DNA from: Aphelocoma coerulescens
Taxonomy: Eukaryota; Chordata; Aves; Passeriformes; Corvidae
NCBI RefSeq assembly: GCF_041296385.1
Contig: NC_091015.1
Span: 89,946,004 to 90,010,003 of the forward strand
Reading direction: 5' to 3'
DNA length: 64,000 bases
Part shown: in pieces, positions 48,231 to 59,560 of the stretch
How the letters are laid out: every line of letters begins with the position of its first letter
Numbering within the stretch: the stretch's first letter is position 1
Program-made: the position numbers and the translations under genes
Notes under the pieces: model-generated
Seen by the model: the letters and a program-made list of their open reading frames with translations, nothing else
What the model was told of the DNA's origin: nothing
Database searches by the model: none

Positions 48231-51200
48231 GAAAGAGGAGCCAAATGGTATTGGTTATTTAGTTAAATATTAAATTTATAATAAATTTTGTAGCAAAAAT
48301 ATAATCATGGGTACTAATCTGTAGGTGAGAAAGTGATTGTCTTCTTCTAAACTTTCTGGCATAGTGTCTGCTGTAGACTGAAGCTTTCGAGAACACAGTT
48401 TAAGTCTATACACAGCAGCAAGTGCAAGAGATACTTGAGAGATTTTAAATAAGGTTACTTCCACTGTAGTTTATTAGAAAGCTGCAGTGATACTGAGTTC
48501 AGTGGGGACTACATCAGCTCTTGTTGGATGACTGACTACAGCAATGAACACAAGCAAAGAGATACCACTGTCCAAAATCTAGTGAACTCTTGCAGGGAGC
48601 AAATAGATTCTATTTCTGTTTAAAGACAGTCAGGTTTTGATTTTCTAGTTTAACTTTTCACAGCATAGCATGTCCCGTCAGTTTTTCCACACAAACATAT
48701 TTCTCTACACACAATTGTTGCCAGCTCTACTGCCTATGGAGTTGCAGAGTCCTGCTGGATGCATGTTTGTAGGTAAACCACTAAACTGGAAAAGAATTAT
48801 AGCAAGAAGTTGTGGGAAGACAGAAAGCTTATAGTTTCAAGTGGTTTCAGTGGTTTTACAATGCAAGTCAATATATTTGCTCTCTCACTACTTTTTTTTC
48901 CTTCTATTTCCTGAACAGGGAAGACAAAAAAAAAAACAACAACCCTTATTTCTTACTGCTTATTTGATCAAAATAATATTCTAGCAATGAAAAGCTGTCA
49001 GGATCTCAAAAACTTGCTTTTTATTAATCAAACTATGATAGGCAAAATAAGCAGTTTCTTGTTCACTTGTTCTGATACCAACAGGAGGACTTTCTGTTCT
49101 GCTGCTCAGCAGTCTTGAAGCATCTTCCATAGCTCCCTCAGAGGCCAAGAAATACCACTTGCAAGCCTTCCCTGGGAAAGGCTGGCCTCTCAGGCATCCT
49201 ATCAGCAGAGGCTCTTCCTGTAGCAGTTCAAGACCCCTAGAGGTAGGATCCATTTGAGGATAATTAAGAGCAGGAACCTCTCCATTGTTCTATCAAGACT
49301 TCTCTAGTTGCGTTTTTAAGCCTGATTTAACCCTTGGTGGTGACCTATGTCCCACTGTCCTCTCACAGCTTACACTCATGTCATAGCACAAACACAGCTC
49401 CATTTGCAGAAATGTTGACTTTAACTCCTACTTAAAGGAAGATACATATTTTTAATGACAATAATAATAAAATGGACCAAAAGGGACCCACACAAATCTA
49501 TTCCCCACCAGAGTTCCCACACTTGGAAACACACTGCAGCATATAGGGATTTACCTTCCACCTGGAAGGTTCAGGTTTCAATGCAGGCTCCCTGCACTGT
49601 CTTACCCTACCAGTTTTACTGCAATTACCTGAGACAGCACAACCGTGCTAAAATACGAGGTCAAACATTGCACTGACAGCTTCAGCCCCTTTAATCCCAT
49701 TAGTTCTTGGTTCTCTACTGGTGCAAGTCCAGTGGAGAGTGCAAGCATGGAGAGAATGTTCCCAAAGTTGCAAGCAATCACTATCCTCAAGATTTACAAA
49801 TCATTACAGACCAAGATAATAATCTTTTTCCAACAACATCTTTGCAGCTGGCTTGCTGTTCCTCAGCTCATCTTTTACCTCTCAGGACAGGTGGAATGCC
49901 TGGCTGATGGAATTGTGGCAGCAGTATGGCTGGTCCTCTTGGTGTCACAAAGTCAGCAAATTAGGAATGTTTGTTTAATTCACACGCCATTTAGCTGCTA
50001 AACAAGAGACTCCTGTAATTCAACTTTATGCTAGTGACAAGAAAAGTCATTGACCCTCAGGGTATCTTCCCAAGCACTCAAGCCAACACCTTTGATACGG
50101 CAAAAATGACTTCTGAAATTCAAGTTAGATCCAAACTTGTCCTGGCAGCAGAAGTTCAGTATAGAGCATTTAACAAACTCTAATCTGGGAAGTTTATTTC
50201 TATGAAGATTTTTTTTTCCCTTTAAATGCAAGATTTGAAGAAATAGGTAAGATGACAATCCTATGACTTATCAAATATAGCAGTGTTTCTAAAAATAGGA
50301 AACATCATCCTCCTAAGACCTAAGCCTATTATAGAATTTATTAAAAAACCGAAGCAAAGAGAGATTCCTAAATTACATGAGCACTTCAGCTCTTCTTTTG
50401 ATAAGGCTGACAGAGTGTAAAGGAGTATAATAAATACAAAACATGTATGAGGAACATTTAGATATTATAAAAGTAGTGTGTTACCAGGTGAACAAAGAAA
50501 GACAGGAAGGAAGGAAGGAAGGAAGGAGGAGATTCACATTTAAAAATGAGAGAAAGCTAAATTTCAGACACATTTAGGCACTGCCTGCTGAGACACCTCA
50601 GTACCCACAGAATGCTGCACTAAATAAATAGCACTAAAACATTGAATTTGCTCTCTTCAAATCATTATTGTTCTGAAAAAGTAGAGAAAGTATAGAAATG
50701 ACAATACTAAAAAAGACATCAGTTTCACATAGGTTTTTCAGCTCTGAGGTTTCCATTTGAAATTTCACTCAGCTCAGTCACTAAGCACTACAGAATATGA
50801 TGACAGAATAAGATGTCCTGAGTCCATTCCTTAGATTTGTGCTTGTCCAAGGCGCTTATTACAGAATTAATCCCACTCAGACTTGTGCTCATTAATCAGA
50901 TGCCCTACGGATCAGATAACAGTGTTTGAACCACCCACACTGCACCTTCCACAGGAGGCTGTCACAAAAAACGATATGAGCAGACCAAAAGCTTCTTTGG
51001 AAGAAAAGTAAGGAGCTGAACGAGACATCAGAGTCTTGCCACACCAATATCCAGCTTATGTTACATTAGCAAGACTACCATGAAGGCAATGCAGGGGAAA
51101 AAAAATTAAACATTTCTACAGGATATGAAAACACTTGTCTGACATCAAATTCAGCAAAAGCAAGTTCATCAGCCAATTTCAGTTGTCAATACTATAAAAC

Positions 51201-54079
51201 CATTCTGTGTGGTCTAACCCCACAAATAGAGAGTGAAAAAAAATCCAGGGAGACCAGACTTATTTTTTTGGCAAGAAAAATTACCTTTTCCTAAAGGTCC
51301 TGTGTTAGAGTTGCACTTCTCAAACTACCTCTACAGTCAGAAATCAGACCATGTATTTAGTTGCACATATATACTTAAATAATTAAAGTATCCTGTCACT
51401 GTGGAAGAGATTTTACTAGTCTTATAGGACTGAGATTATTAGGGCAATTAATTACATGATGCTCCTGAGAGCAAAGAGATAAGATCTCAACCTGCTAACA
51501 CCTATGTTTATTGTGTAAAGTCATTTTTCAGCATCAGAACACACTCCATCTGCAATATAACTCTACAGACAAAATTATTTTAGAAAAATTAATTGACTGA
51601 TATGAGATGGTGCTTTAACCTCAACAAGGATCTTAGCTCCTTTTTTGTCCTTAGCTCCTATTTTGTCTCAAAAATATTTTTTCAGAATCAAATTAACTCC
51701 TTCATAGCCAGGCTATTTTTTTTTTCTTTTGAGTAGGGCTAGTTCTTTGGCCAGCAGTAGCCTTTAATCATTGGCAAGGCAAAAAAAAAAATTGTTAACA
51801 AGATTCAGAACTATGCATCTGCAGCATAAAACAAACTAAGAATTGTGGCCAGGAACCCTTGGCAGCAAAACTGCTGAGACTATTAATTATAACTTATGTT
51901 TTCATTGGCAGAAGCTACTAAAAAGTTAAAATATATGGTGCACTTTGATATCACGGGGAGCACAGGGAATGATGCCAACTTCAACTCAGTCTAAAATTAT
52001 GTTTCAGAAGAAAGAAAAGCACTTACCCACAGATAATGCAGGGACTCCATTTAGTTTAAGAATGATCATTAAAAAATTCACTAGTATTACAAATTTAGGC
52101 TAGCAAAACTGGAAGGGTAATCTTGATTTCCATCAGTTTGGCTTTCAACTTTTAATATTTTTCAAGGCTAAACCACTTCTGGATTTTCAGCCAAAAGTAT
52201 CACAACCCAGTAGTTTCAAGAAAACTGCTTCTACTTTTCTACTGCATAATTTTTGAGAAATACTGGAGGCCAGAGAAGACAATTATTGTCACTTGTACAT
52301 AATAAATACCCATTTAAAAAATGTAATTTCTTAACTATTCCCATCCATCATTATCATAAACAGGGATGTCTGTTGTAGTAGAAAAAGACTGAAAACAGAC
52401 TTCAATAATGTACAGGACAGCAGCCATACCCTCAGCTACCTACTGCAAGTAAAGTGCTTGTGTGCAGTATTACACAAACTGGTTACTGGATAAATGCCAG
52501 TAAAACCAAGCAAAGGTGTGTGTGAGTTGGAAGAGTGGGAGGGAAATGGAAAAGAAGGTGAGATCTCCAACAGAGACAAAGAAACCGTCCTGTCAGCTGC
52601 AAAAACCCAACGCTAACCCCTTGTGTAAGTTTTTTTTCCAGTTATAGTTTGTTTTAAATTACTGGTCTTGCTAAAAAATCTCTTTCACCATCCAAGCTCT
52701 CTCTTTTTAGACCATTTTTACCATTTTACTAATTAGAGGTCTTTAAAAAACATATGATATCCTGATCCCAACCCTTAAGACTGTCATCATTTTCCTCATC
52801 AAAAATACAACAAGAAAGCATTGGCTTCAGTAGTTTGTCTCCAATTATGTTTGAAGCCAACAAATATAGAATCTATGTTGTAGAAAAAAAGCACACCTTT
52901 CCAAATTTCACTTTTGGAATGTCAAATGTCAGTTCAAAATTCAACCAGTACCATAAATTTAGAAATGGTAGGCCAATTTTCTCCATCAACACCATGCTCA
53001 GGGGCCATGAACAACATTAACAGAATCAAAACCAGAACTGAAGCTGGTCTACAGAGCAGAGACTTGAGACATTAGTGTTCATGCATTAAGCCCAGAGAAG
53101 GCCAGTCCAACAAAATGTCGCAGTATGGGTCATAAGGCTTATTTCTGAAAATCAGAAAAATCCTGTCTGAAAGATGAGCAGCCTTGAATGAGCAGCTCAG
53201 TTGGTACAGAAGTCACCAGTACCCTTTCATCACTTTTTCCAAAGGTCAATTTCTTCCACTGTGAAAGAGTCTTTTCAGTCTGCAGTAGTCTGGCTTTAGT
53301 TTCCAGTTGCTGCACCATACCATACCTTTTTCTGCTATGTACATGTACTTACTTTTTGGCTAGTAAGTCACCTTTAATTGATCTTGGGAACCTAAAAGCA
53401 GCTGAAGCTCCTGAGTTCCTCCACTGAATCACAGTGTGTGTTTCTACTGACTCCCAGCACAGTAGGATGCAGCATGCCACCAGGCATTGTACATGCCAAC
53501 GAGAACATCTGTTCTCGTTCTGTTCAGGGGCTTTAAGCAGATCCTCACCAGCTAATGATTACCAGGATCAGACTCATTCCCTCATCATTAAAGATCTAGC
53601 AAACTCTTGTTTAAGATCACTTGTGCCAGCCACTTTGCTGCTTCAAACACAACTGGTAATTACTTGGGGTGCTCTACTTCAGAAGATTCAGGAGCCTTCA
53701 GAGACTTTTTCCTAAATCTAGGAGCTGTGTATGAGAATTTTATGTCCAATTCTCTTGGACAAAGGAAGTTTCCAGACTGCTAGGGAAGGGAGTATTTAGG
53801 AAAAGAGAAGCAGAAAGTGGGACTTCACTAAAGGAGCCTGTGGTACAGTCAAAAAGCTAGGAATATACAAGACACATCTGAGAGTCACAAAAAGGCTTCC
53901 ACAGACCTGTGCCAGGTCCAAGTGAGATCAACTTCTCAGCTGAAGGCTTGAAGATGCCAATTTTTCTTCCAAGTCAGAAAGAAGGGAAAGCTAGAGTCAT
54001 GAAAGAGGCTAACATGGCAACTCCAAGGTCAGTTGTGAAGGAAGGGAAAGAGGGCGTAGGCGCTTCCAGCGTAGGAGCT
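48231..54079. other. Unique AT-rich DNA, no gene recognised
   Basis: About 5.8 kb with no recognised gene. A (GGAA)n run is at 50504-50528, and 51630-51667 has an imperfect TTAGCTCCTTTTTTGTC tandem. The 118-codon frame at 49645-50001 has no splice or similarity support. Confidence 0.45.
50504..50528. repeat. (GGAA)n microsatellite
   Basis: About six perfect copies of GGAA. In other genomes GGAA arrays can bind ETS factors; nothing here shows use. Confidence 0.85.
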
Positions 54080-54722
54080 TAAATTCTCCTTGCAAGCCAT
54101 GGTGAGGACTGTAATATTACAAACTGTTTCTCCATAATTCATTAAAGTACATGGGGGGATCCAAAATTACACTCACAGCTTCTGAAAAAGTGCTCAACGC
54201 CAGAGCCCATAGATGTTGTGGAAGCCTTTTAGAGATTGAAGAAGAGAGCCTTTGCTTTCAGGCTGAAGTAGCTCATCCTTAAAAGACTAAACCCCATGGC
54301 TATTATGGCCTGTGACTGGCAGTGTGGGAAGACTGCAAGATTCATGGGAGGGATATTTTTTCACTGCAGCAGATTTTTGGGCAGACTATTGTTTTGTGAA
54401 GAATCCCACGGCACAGCAGAAGAGACTCTTTTCCTTAAAAAAAGACTCAAGAAATGAAACACTGACGAAAACCCATGTTTGTTTCCCTTGCACAGGTTAG
54501 TAGAAAGAGAGAGGGTACTGAAAGAAAAAGGTGTTTGAAAGTTACTTTAATTTCTTATTTTTTATTTTTATTTTTAATTCTGTTAGTAATAAATCTTCTT
54601 TATACTGTAACTGTTTAATTGTGGACCTGTTTTGCCTTGAAATTTTCCATTTTCCTCAATAATCCTTATTTCACCTTATGAAAATGAAGTTTTAATTTCC
54701 CCTTCTCTGCTCAACTATAACA
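54080..54722 (+). mobile_element. Possible ERVL-like LTR
   Basis: Contains GGAGGGATATTTTTTCACTG, TTTGGGCAGACTATTGTTTT, a T-rich tract, then GTTAGTAATAAATCTTC with AATAAA at 54588-54593, CCTGTTTTGCCTTGA, and a C/T-rich end reaching CTATAACA at 54722. The polyA block parallels the LTR at 25-1090 (GGTAATAAAT and CCTGTTTTGCCCATGA), which suggests related ERVL-like LTRs. The left edge is a guess and no duplication was identified. Confidence 0.5.
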
Positions 54723-54751
54723 GAAGTAAATAAGATTTTGTGCGCTTAGAC

Positions 54752-54917
54752 CATCACAAATAGTCCCTCCTGGCTGATCCCTCCGCGGGCAGGATCGCAT
54801 CACAAATAGTCCCTCCTGGATGATCCCTCCGCGGGCAGGACGCATCACAAATAGTCCCTCCGGCGGATCACTCCGCGGGCGGGCCGCATCACCGCGGCTC
54901 CGTCCGGCGGATCCCTC
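54752..54917. repeat. CpG-rich 44-46 bp minisatellite, 3.7 copies
   Basis: Units start CATCACAAATAGTCCCTCC at 54752 (46 bp), 54798 (45 bp) and 54843 (44 bp); a diverged partial unit CATCACCGCGGCTCCGTCC runs 54887-54917 (31 bp). Each full unit carries CTCCGCGGGC. It sits 30 bp after one LTR and ends exactly where the next LTR begins. It may be an internal or U3-linked repeat of the downstream retroelement. The minus frame 54711-54926 reads the repeat. Confidence 0.9.
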
Positions 54918-55396
54918 TGTTATCAATGGTATTGTGATGTTGGCTTTTCGCGTGTTCCAGAATTGTTATGAATGGATTGTGATGTTGGTTTTTTCATGTT
55001 CCTTAATGTTAGAAAAGCTTTGCCTGGATTCTGTAATGTAATGCTGTAGAATGGCTGCAGTTTGGGTGCTCAGTTTGGGGAGGGTCTTCACATTCCTGGA
55101 AAATCTTATCAGAAGAAAAGAACCCGAAACCAGAGGAATGAGGCAAGGAACAAGATAAGACTGATGAGATGATACTCAGCAATTCCAAAGAATGAATGAA
55201 TGATGCATGACGGTGATGAATACGAAATAAGCGCTGTACTCTTAAAGCCAATCTTTTGGACGTAAAGGTGTGCCTTTGGCTCTCTGCCGAAGCACCCGGC
55301 CGTAGCGCCCTGTGTGCTGTTGTCTCCTAATTGTCCCTTTTCTTAAACTTTCCTTCAAATTTTACAAAAAGTGAAGCTCGTTTTTCACATATAACA
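54918..55396 (+). mobile_element. LTR of an avian ERV, ends TGTTAT...ATAACA
   Basis: 479 bp bounded by a perfect 6-bp inverted repeat (TGTTAT at 54918-54923, ATAACA at 55391-55396). Contents include GTATTGTGATGTTGG, a diverged second copy TGGATTGTGATGTTGG, CTCAGTTTGGGGAGGGTC, tandem AATGAATGAATGATGCATGA, and a CpG-rich R/U5-like block CCGAAGCACCCGGCCGTAGC followed by TGTGTGCTGTTGTCTCC and TTTTCTTAAACTTTCC. Target duplication is not clear (CCTC left, ACTC right). It could be solo or a 3' LTR whose internal side is the minisatellite. ERV class not assigned. Confidence 0.7.
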
Positions 55397-57612
55397 ACTC
55401 AAAAATATCTGTAGAATCATTTCACATTTCCATAAGGAATGCATGCATTACTGTGAGGACACAGAAATGGCAGGTTTTTGTTCTAAGAATGCCTGCTTTT
55501 CCCTTCCTACTGTCTTTCCTACTTTAGACTGCCCTCATGCAACCTATTCCAGGATTTTCCTAACTTTCTTGCTGTCTTAGTCCCTGTCTACTTTGTTCCT
55601 CTCAAAGAGCACAGATGACTTCTATTAATACCACAGTGCATTTGATGCCTGAAAGACAATTTTTATAGCAGAAAAAACAAATACATTACACTCAGTTGAG
55701 AACACAACAGTTTAACAGAATTCAAGACTTACCACTGCATGGGGTAGATCTCTATCAAATTACTGGTACTAAGCTGAAGTCAGATTTCACCAACTTAACC
55801 AGCCTTTCTCAGATAATAGTAAGACCTCAGATGTCTCAGAAAACTGAAGGTGCTCATAGACCTCTCCACAATAGCTGACAGGTGAAGAATAGTTCCATCC
55901 CATTTAATCAAAATTACCATCTAGCTGCAACTGCTAGCTATGCCCCTTCCATAACAAAACTCCTTCCCAGTAAAGAAATACTATATTAAAGCTTTGTTTC
56001 TTGTACTTTCTCTCAACCTTTGTATAAAAGTATAAATAAAAGACTAAAGAATTGCTATGACAAATATTAACATGCTTTGCAAGGACTTTACACTAGGGAA
56101 ATGACACAAGTTTCAGGGTGTCTCCAAAAATAGTAATAATAACCTTTAATCATGAGTACTTTTTAGAATGTGCTTATTTCTTTATTTTTAAAACCAAATA
56201 AATATTCCACATTCCATTAGATAATTAAACTGTGACTAAAGGTATGCAAGCAGGACTGCACAACAATAACTTACAGGAGATGACAATACGTGATAATTAC
56301 TCAAAACTTCTAATAGTTTCAGACACCCACACCAACCAACAGTGGCCTACTGAGAACTTGGACAGCAGGCAAGTAAAATACAAAACCTTACAAGGAAACA
56401 GCTGCCAAACAAGAAAGTCCCCATCTGCAAAGAAAAGTTCCAGCATACACATTGCTCCATACTATCAATTGCTCTACTAGCTACATACTATTAACACACC
56501 AGCAATGCTACAAAACAGACCTGGAGAACAGCAAGGAGCAGCAGCTCTGTAACAGACAAAAAACAGCAACCAAAGTTGATAAGAATGATGGCAATGCACA
56601 GCCTAAGCCCAAGCAATATAGGCTTAGGAACAATGCCCAAGCCCAGGCCATCAGACAAACCTGTGCTAACAAGACCAGGTCCATAAACAAATCAGGAACT
56701 CCAAAGATGGCTCCGAAGGCACAAACCCACACTTCAAGCCATCCTCAAAAACCCAGGCCTGAGCTTAAATAGAGCTTGGGCTCGTGGGCAGAGGTGAGGG
56801 TGGGGAACCCAGGTAAATGTAGCCAGGGTAATAAAGGCATTATTATATATAAAGTGCACTCTGAGTCCTGAAAGGGCTTGGGAACAAAAACAATGAAACA
56901 AAAGGAAGCAAAAACAAGAGCGCCAAAGACTTTCTAACATAATTAAACACTGAGCTCCCTCTAAAAGCTGATTGTTTCCCATGATAACACAAATTGCCAA
57001 TCCGTTTACCTAATTTTACAGTCTCCAAAGAGAAGAGATTTCAAATTTCACAAAAATACTTTGAATAAGGGCATTGAACCTAACTATAAAAAACAATTAT
57101 TAGGAGCCAAAGCCAAGTGGAGTGAGCAAAACAAGTACCTGAAAAAAATAACAGCCTGAGTGCAGGTGATGCTAGCCAGGGTAACACAGGTGCTTTGCAT
57201 ACATCTTATTCTTAATTAGTCTAATTATCTGCTGATTTAGTATTTAGTCTTTGTGCTACCTCTATATGAAAAATATTTGTTTGTAAATTAAAGTCTTTTA
57301 TTGATTCCTATCAATAAAAATTGTAAATTACCTGCTTTTGATGGAGTTTTTAAGTTAAGATTCAATGACATGTACATTCCTGCTCTAAAAATCAGTCTAA
57401 CTTATAGTCCAACATGAATACTCTGTGACTGTGAAGAAATGATAATAGTTGTTCTGAAGAAAGCAAATTACAACAACAGTACACACAAAATGCCTCAGAA
57501 TGATATACTGAGAAAACTACACTTGCTAAGGGCAGAGATATGAGTAGGGGAAAAAACAGTTAAAATGCTCTTTTATTTAGAAGTATACATTCAAATACGC
57601 ATCCCATACCTT

Positions 57613-57641
57613 CTAGAGCATGACACCAGGGAATGCTCTAG
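57613..57641. other. Stem-loop CTAGAGCAT / ATGCTCTAG
   Basis: Perfect 9-bp inverted repeat with an 11-base loop; one G-U pair and one further pair could extend it. Function unknown. Confidence 0.6.
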
Positions 57642-57783
57642 GAAGGTGCAAGGTTGACTACAAATGCACTTGAGCTTTCCCAGTCTGGTCAAAGAAACTG
57701 GTGCTTGGAAAGGTCATAGGTGTCACATTAAGAGATGAGGCAAAACTACCAAAAGCCAGTCTGAAATTGGGCTGGGGAGGCGA

Positions 57784-57811
57784 CTTGAGAGTACTTCTTG
57801 GTACTCTCAAG
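57784..57811. other. Stem-loop, 11-bp perfect stem, 6-base loop
   Basis: CTTGAGAGTAC at 57784-57794, loop TTCTTG, GTACTCTCAAG at 57801-57811. Too short for a typical microRNA precursor. It lies 143 bp after another perfect stem-loop. Confidence 0.75.
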
Positions 57812-59282
57812 GACAAGATAGTAAGCACCTGCTGGCCACTGTAAGGTACCCACTCATCATCTTTAAGTCAATTCCTTGGAAGGAATGCTTTGTTTACATT
57901 GCAGATACAGGCAGAGTTTCAGAGGTTCTGATCCTTGTAACACATAAAAACAAAATACTTCATCAATCATTTGGTCTTCTTCCTACTTTCATGCAACAAT
58001 GACATTTTAGTGCCAGGAGCTACTGACGAACAACACGCCTGCTAATACATCACACCTTGAATAATTGGGAGTAAACCCCCTATTCTTAAATGAGAAAATA
58101 ATGAAGTTATTTATGAAGTGTTCATCCATTTGAACAAGGAGGTACTGCACTTGCAGAGTTGAAAATCCACTTGCCCAAGGCAATCTTTCATACATTTTTG
58201 TTCTGACTTCAGATGTTTGACACTGCAGCTTTAAAGAGAGGCCTTAACAAAGAGACCATGCTGCAAAATTGACTTACACAGGGATTTATGTGGTGATGAG
58301 ACCACACTTGCTGGATTTCTTTGAGTATTTGACAATAATTTTCCTCCCCCTCTAGGTCTGGCACTCATGGGGTCCCTGTGGTGGGTCTGAAGAAATGGTC
58401 TCACACTGAGACCTCTAGTAGTTTACAATGAAAAAACATCTTCATCCTGGAGACTGTCCAAAGATAACTGCATAGCCAGTAATATTTTAGTTCCTTTATT
58501 CACTCTTGGAACTTCTGCATTAGACTTTGGCAAGGTGACATCACAGTTAATTTTGCAACATGAAGACAAAAACTGCACTATTAAAAAAATTATGAACAGT
58601 TCACAGGTTATGACTCTTGCACCCTGCAGACATAAAAATTCTTAGAAGACACACTCCAGTGTTGAGTGCCAACCCCGACAACCTGACAAACTGAGGGTAG
58701 AAAAAATGGATATTTAATTCAAAACTGAAGTTACATTTGTGAAATACGGACTGAACTGTGGAGAGCAGTTTGGTTTTTCATTTATTGGGCACGTGCCTCA
58801 TATTATGCTATTATAAAGGTAAAATATTACTATAGAAAGCATACCAAATGAACCCAAACTTGTCATGGTATCCCCTGACACCATATGTTTGATTTCAGTG
58901 TCAAAATCTGTTAAAACAAATTCCGGGTTTTTTTTCTTTAATTTAAATTTAGTTGCTCTAATAAGATATGTGAGCCAAACACATACCAGCCCGTACCAAG
59001 AAGGAAGTCAATTTCATCAGCCTTTCCTTTAATACAAGGCTGATACTTTGCTAAGATCAATTCCTGCCTCATTAAGCACAGAAACAACACTGCTATCTGG
59101 TGGTAGTCTCTGGGCAATACACAATTTGGCAGCTTTCCACCACTTAAAAGTTCAAAAGCAGAATTTCAGTGAGGACCAAAAAAACCAAAAACAACAAACC
59201 CAAAACCCTCACCAATAACCACAACGATACACCACAAACCAAACCCAAAAGATTGCACAGCAGTCTTATTTCAGGGAGCCAT

Positions 59283-59560
59283 TGAGACAGACTTCAGTTA
59301 TTCTCAGACACGAGAAAGTTCAGATTTATTGAACATAGTAGAAGATATTTGGAAGGTATCTCAATTCTCCACCCATGAGGTTTCTCTCTCTCTCATCCGC
59401 CTGAGACAGGGGAGACTTCACCTTAATCATTGCTGTTATCCACCTTCATGGTTTAGTATTTAAGTCTGCATCCTTAAAAGCACCATCTTGAATTTCTGCT
59501 AAGTGTTCCTTCCTGGGATAATAATTGGCTGCACTGGTCAGTCTTCTCAGAGGAGGTGCT
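59283..59560 (-). mobile_element. Possible antisense LTR fragment
   Basis: On the minus strand: CAGACTTAAATACTAAACC (TATA-like, plus about 59451-59470), then TTCAATAAATCTGAAC with AATAAA at plus 59325-59330, then a U5-like stretch ending TGTCTCA, followed at once by ATGGCTCCCTGAAATAAG, which could hold a degraded primer site. The order fits an LTR, but the far edge and duplication were not found. A host 3' end with a polyA signal is the alternative. Confidence 0.35.

Larger units (their letters stand above)
55397..59282. other. Mostly unique DNA, no gene recognised
   Basis: No gene recognised. It holds short inverted repeats (56602-56628, 57613-57641, 57784-57811) and an A/C-rich tract at 59178-59250. 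The plus-strand frame 56452-56772 has no support. 56500-56870 has CCTAAGCCCAAGC-like runs and an AATAAA near 56831 and could be an old LTR, not called. Confidence 0.4.

Noticed and set aside
49645..50001. 118-codon plus-strand frame with hydrophobic stretch
   Set aside because: No splice signals, domain or codon evidence; the opposite strand is also partly open.
53191..53215. tRNA A-box-like AGCTCAGTTGGTACAG
   Set aside because: No B box follows at the right distance and no cloverleaf or SINE tail is present.
58352..58440. Acceptor-like TTTTCCTCCCCCTCTAG followed by a possible exon
   Set aside because: No donor was found within a short open frame; stops appear quickly in two frames.
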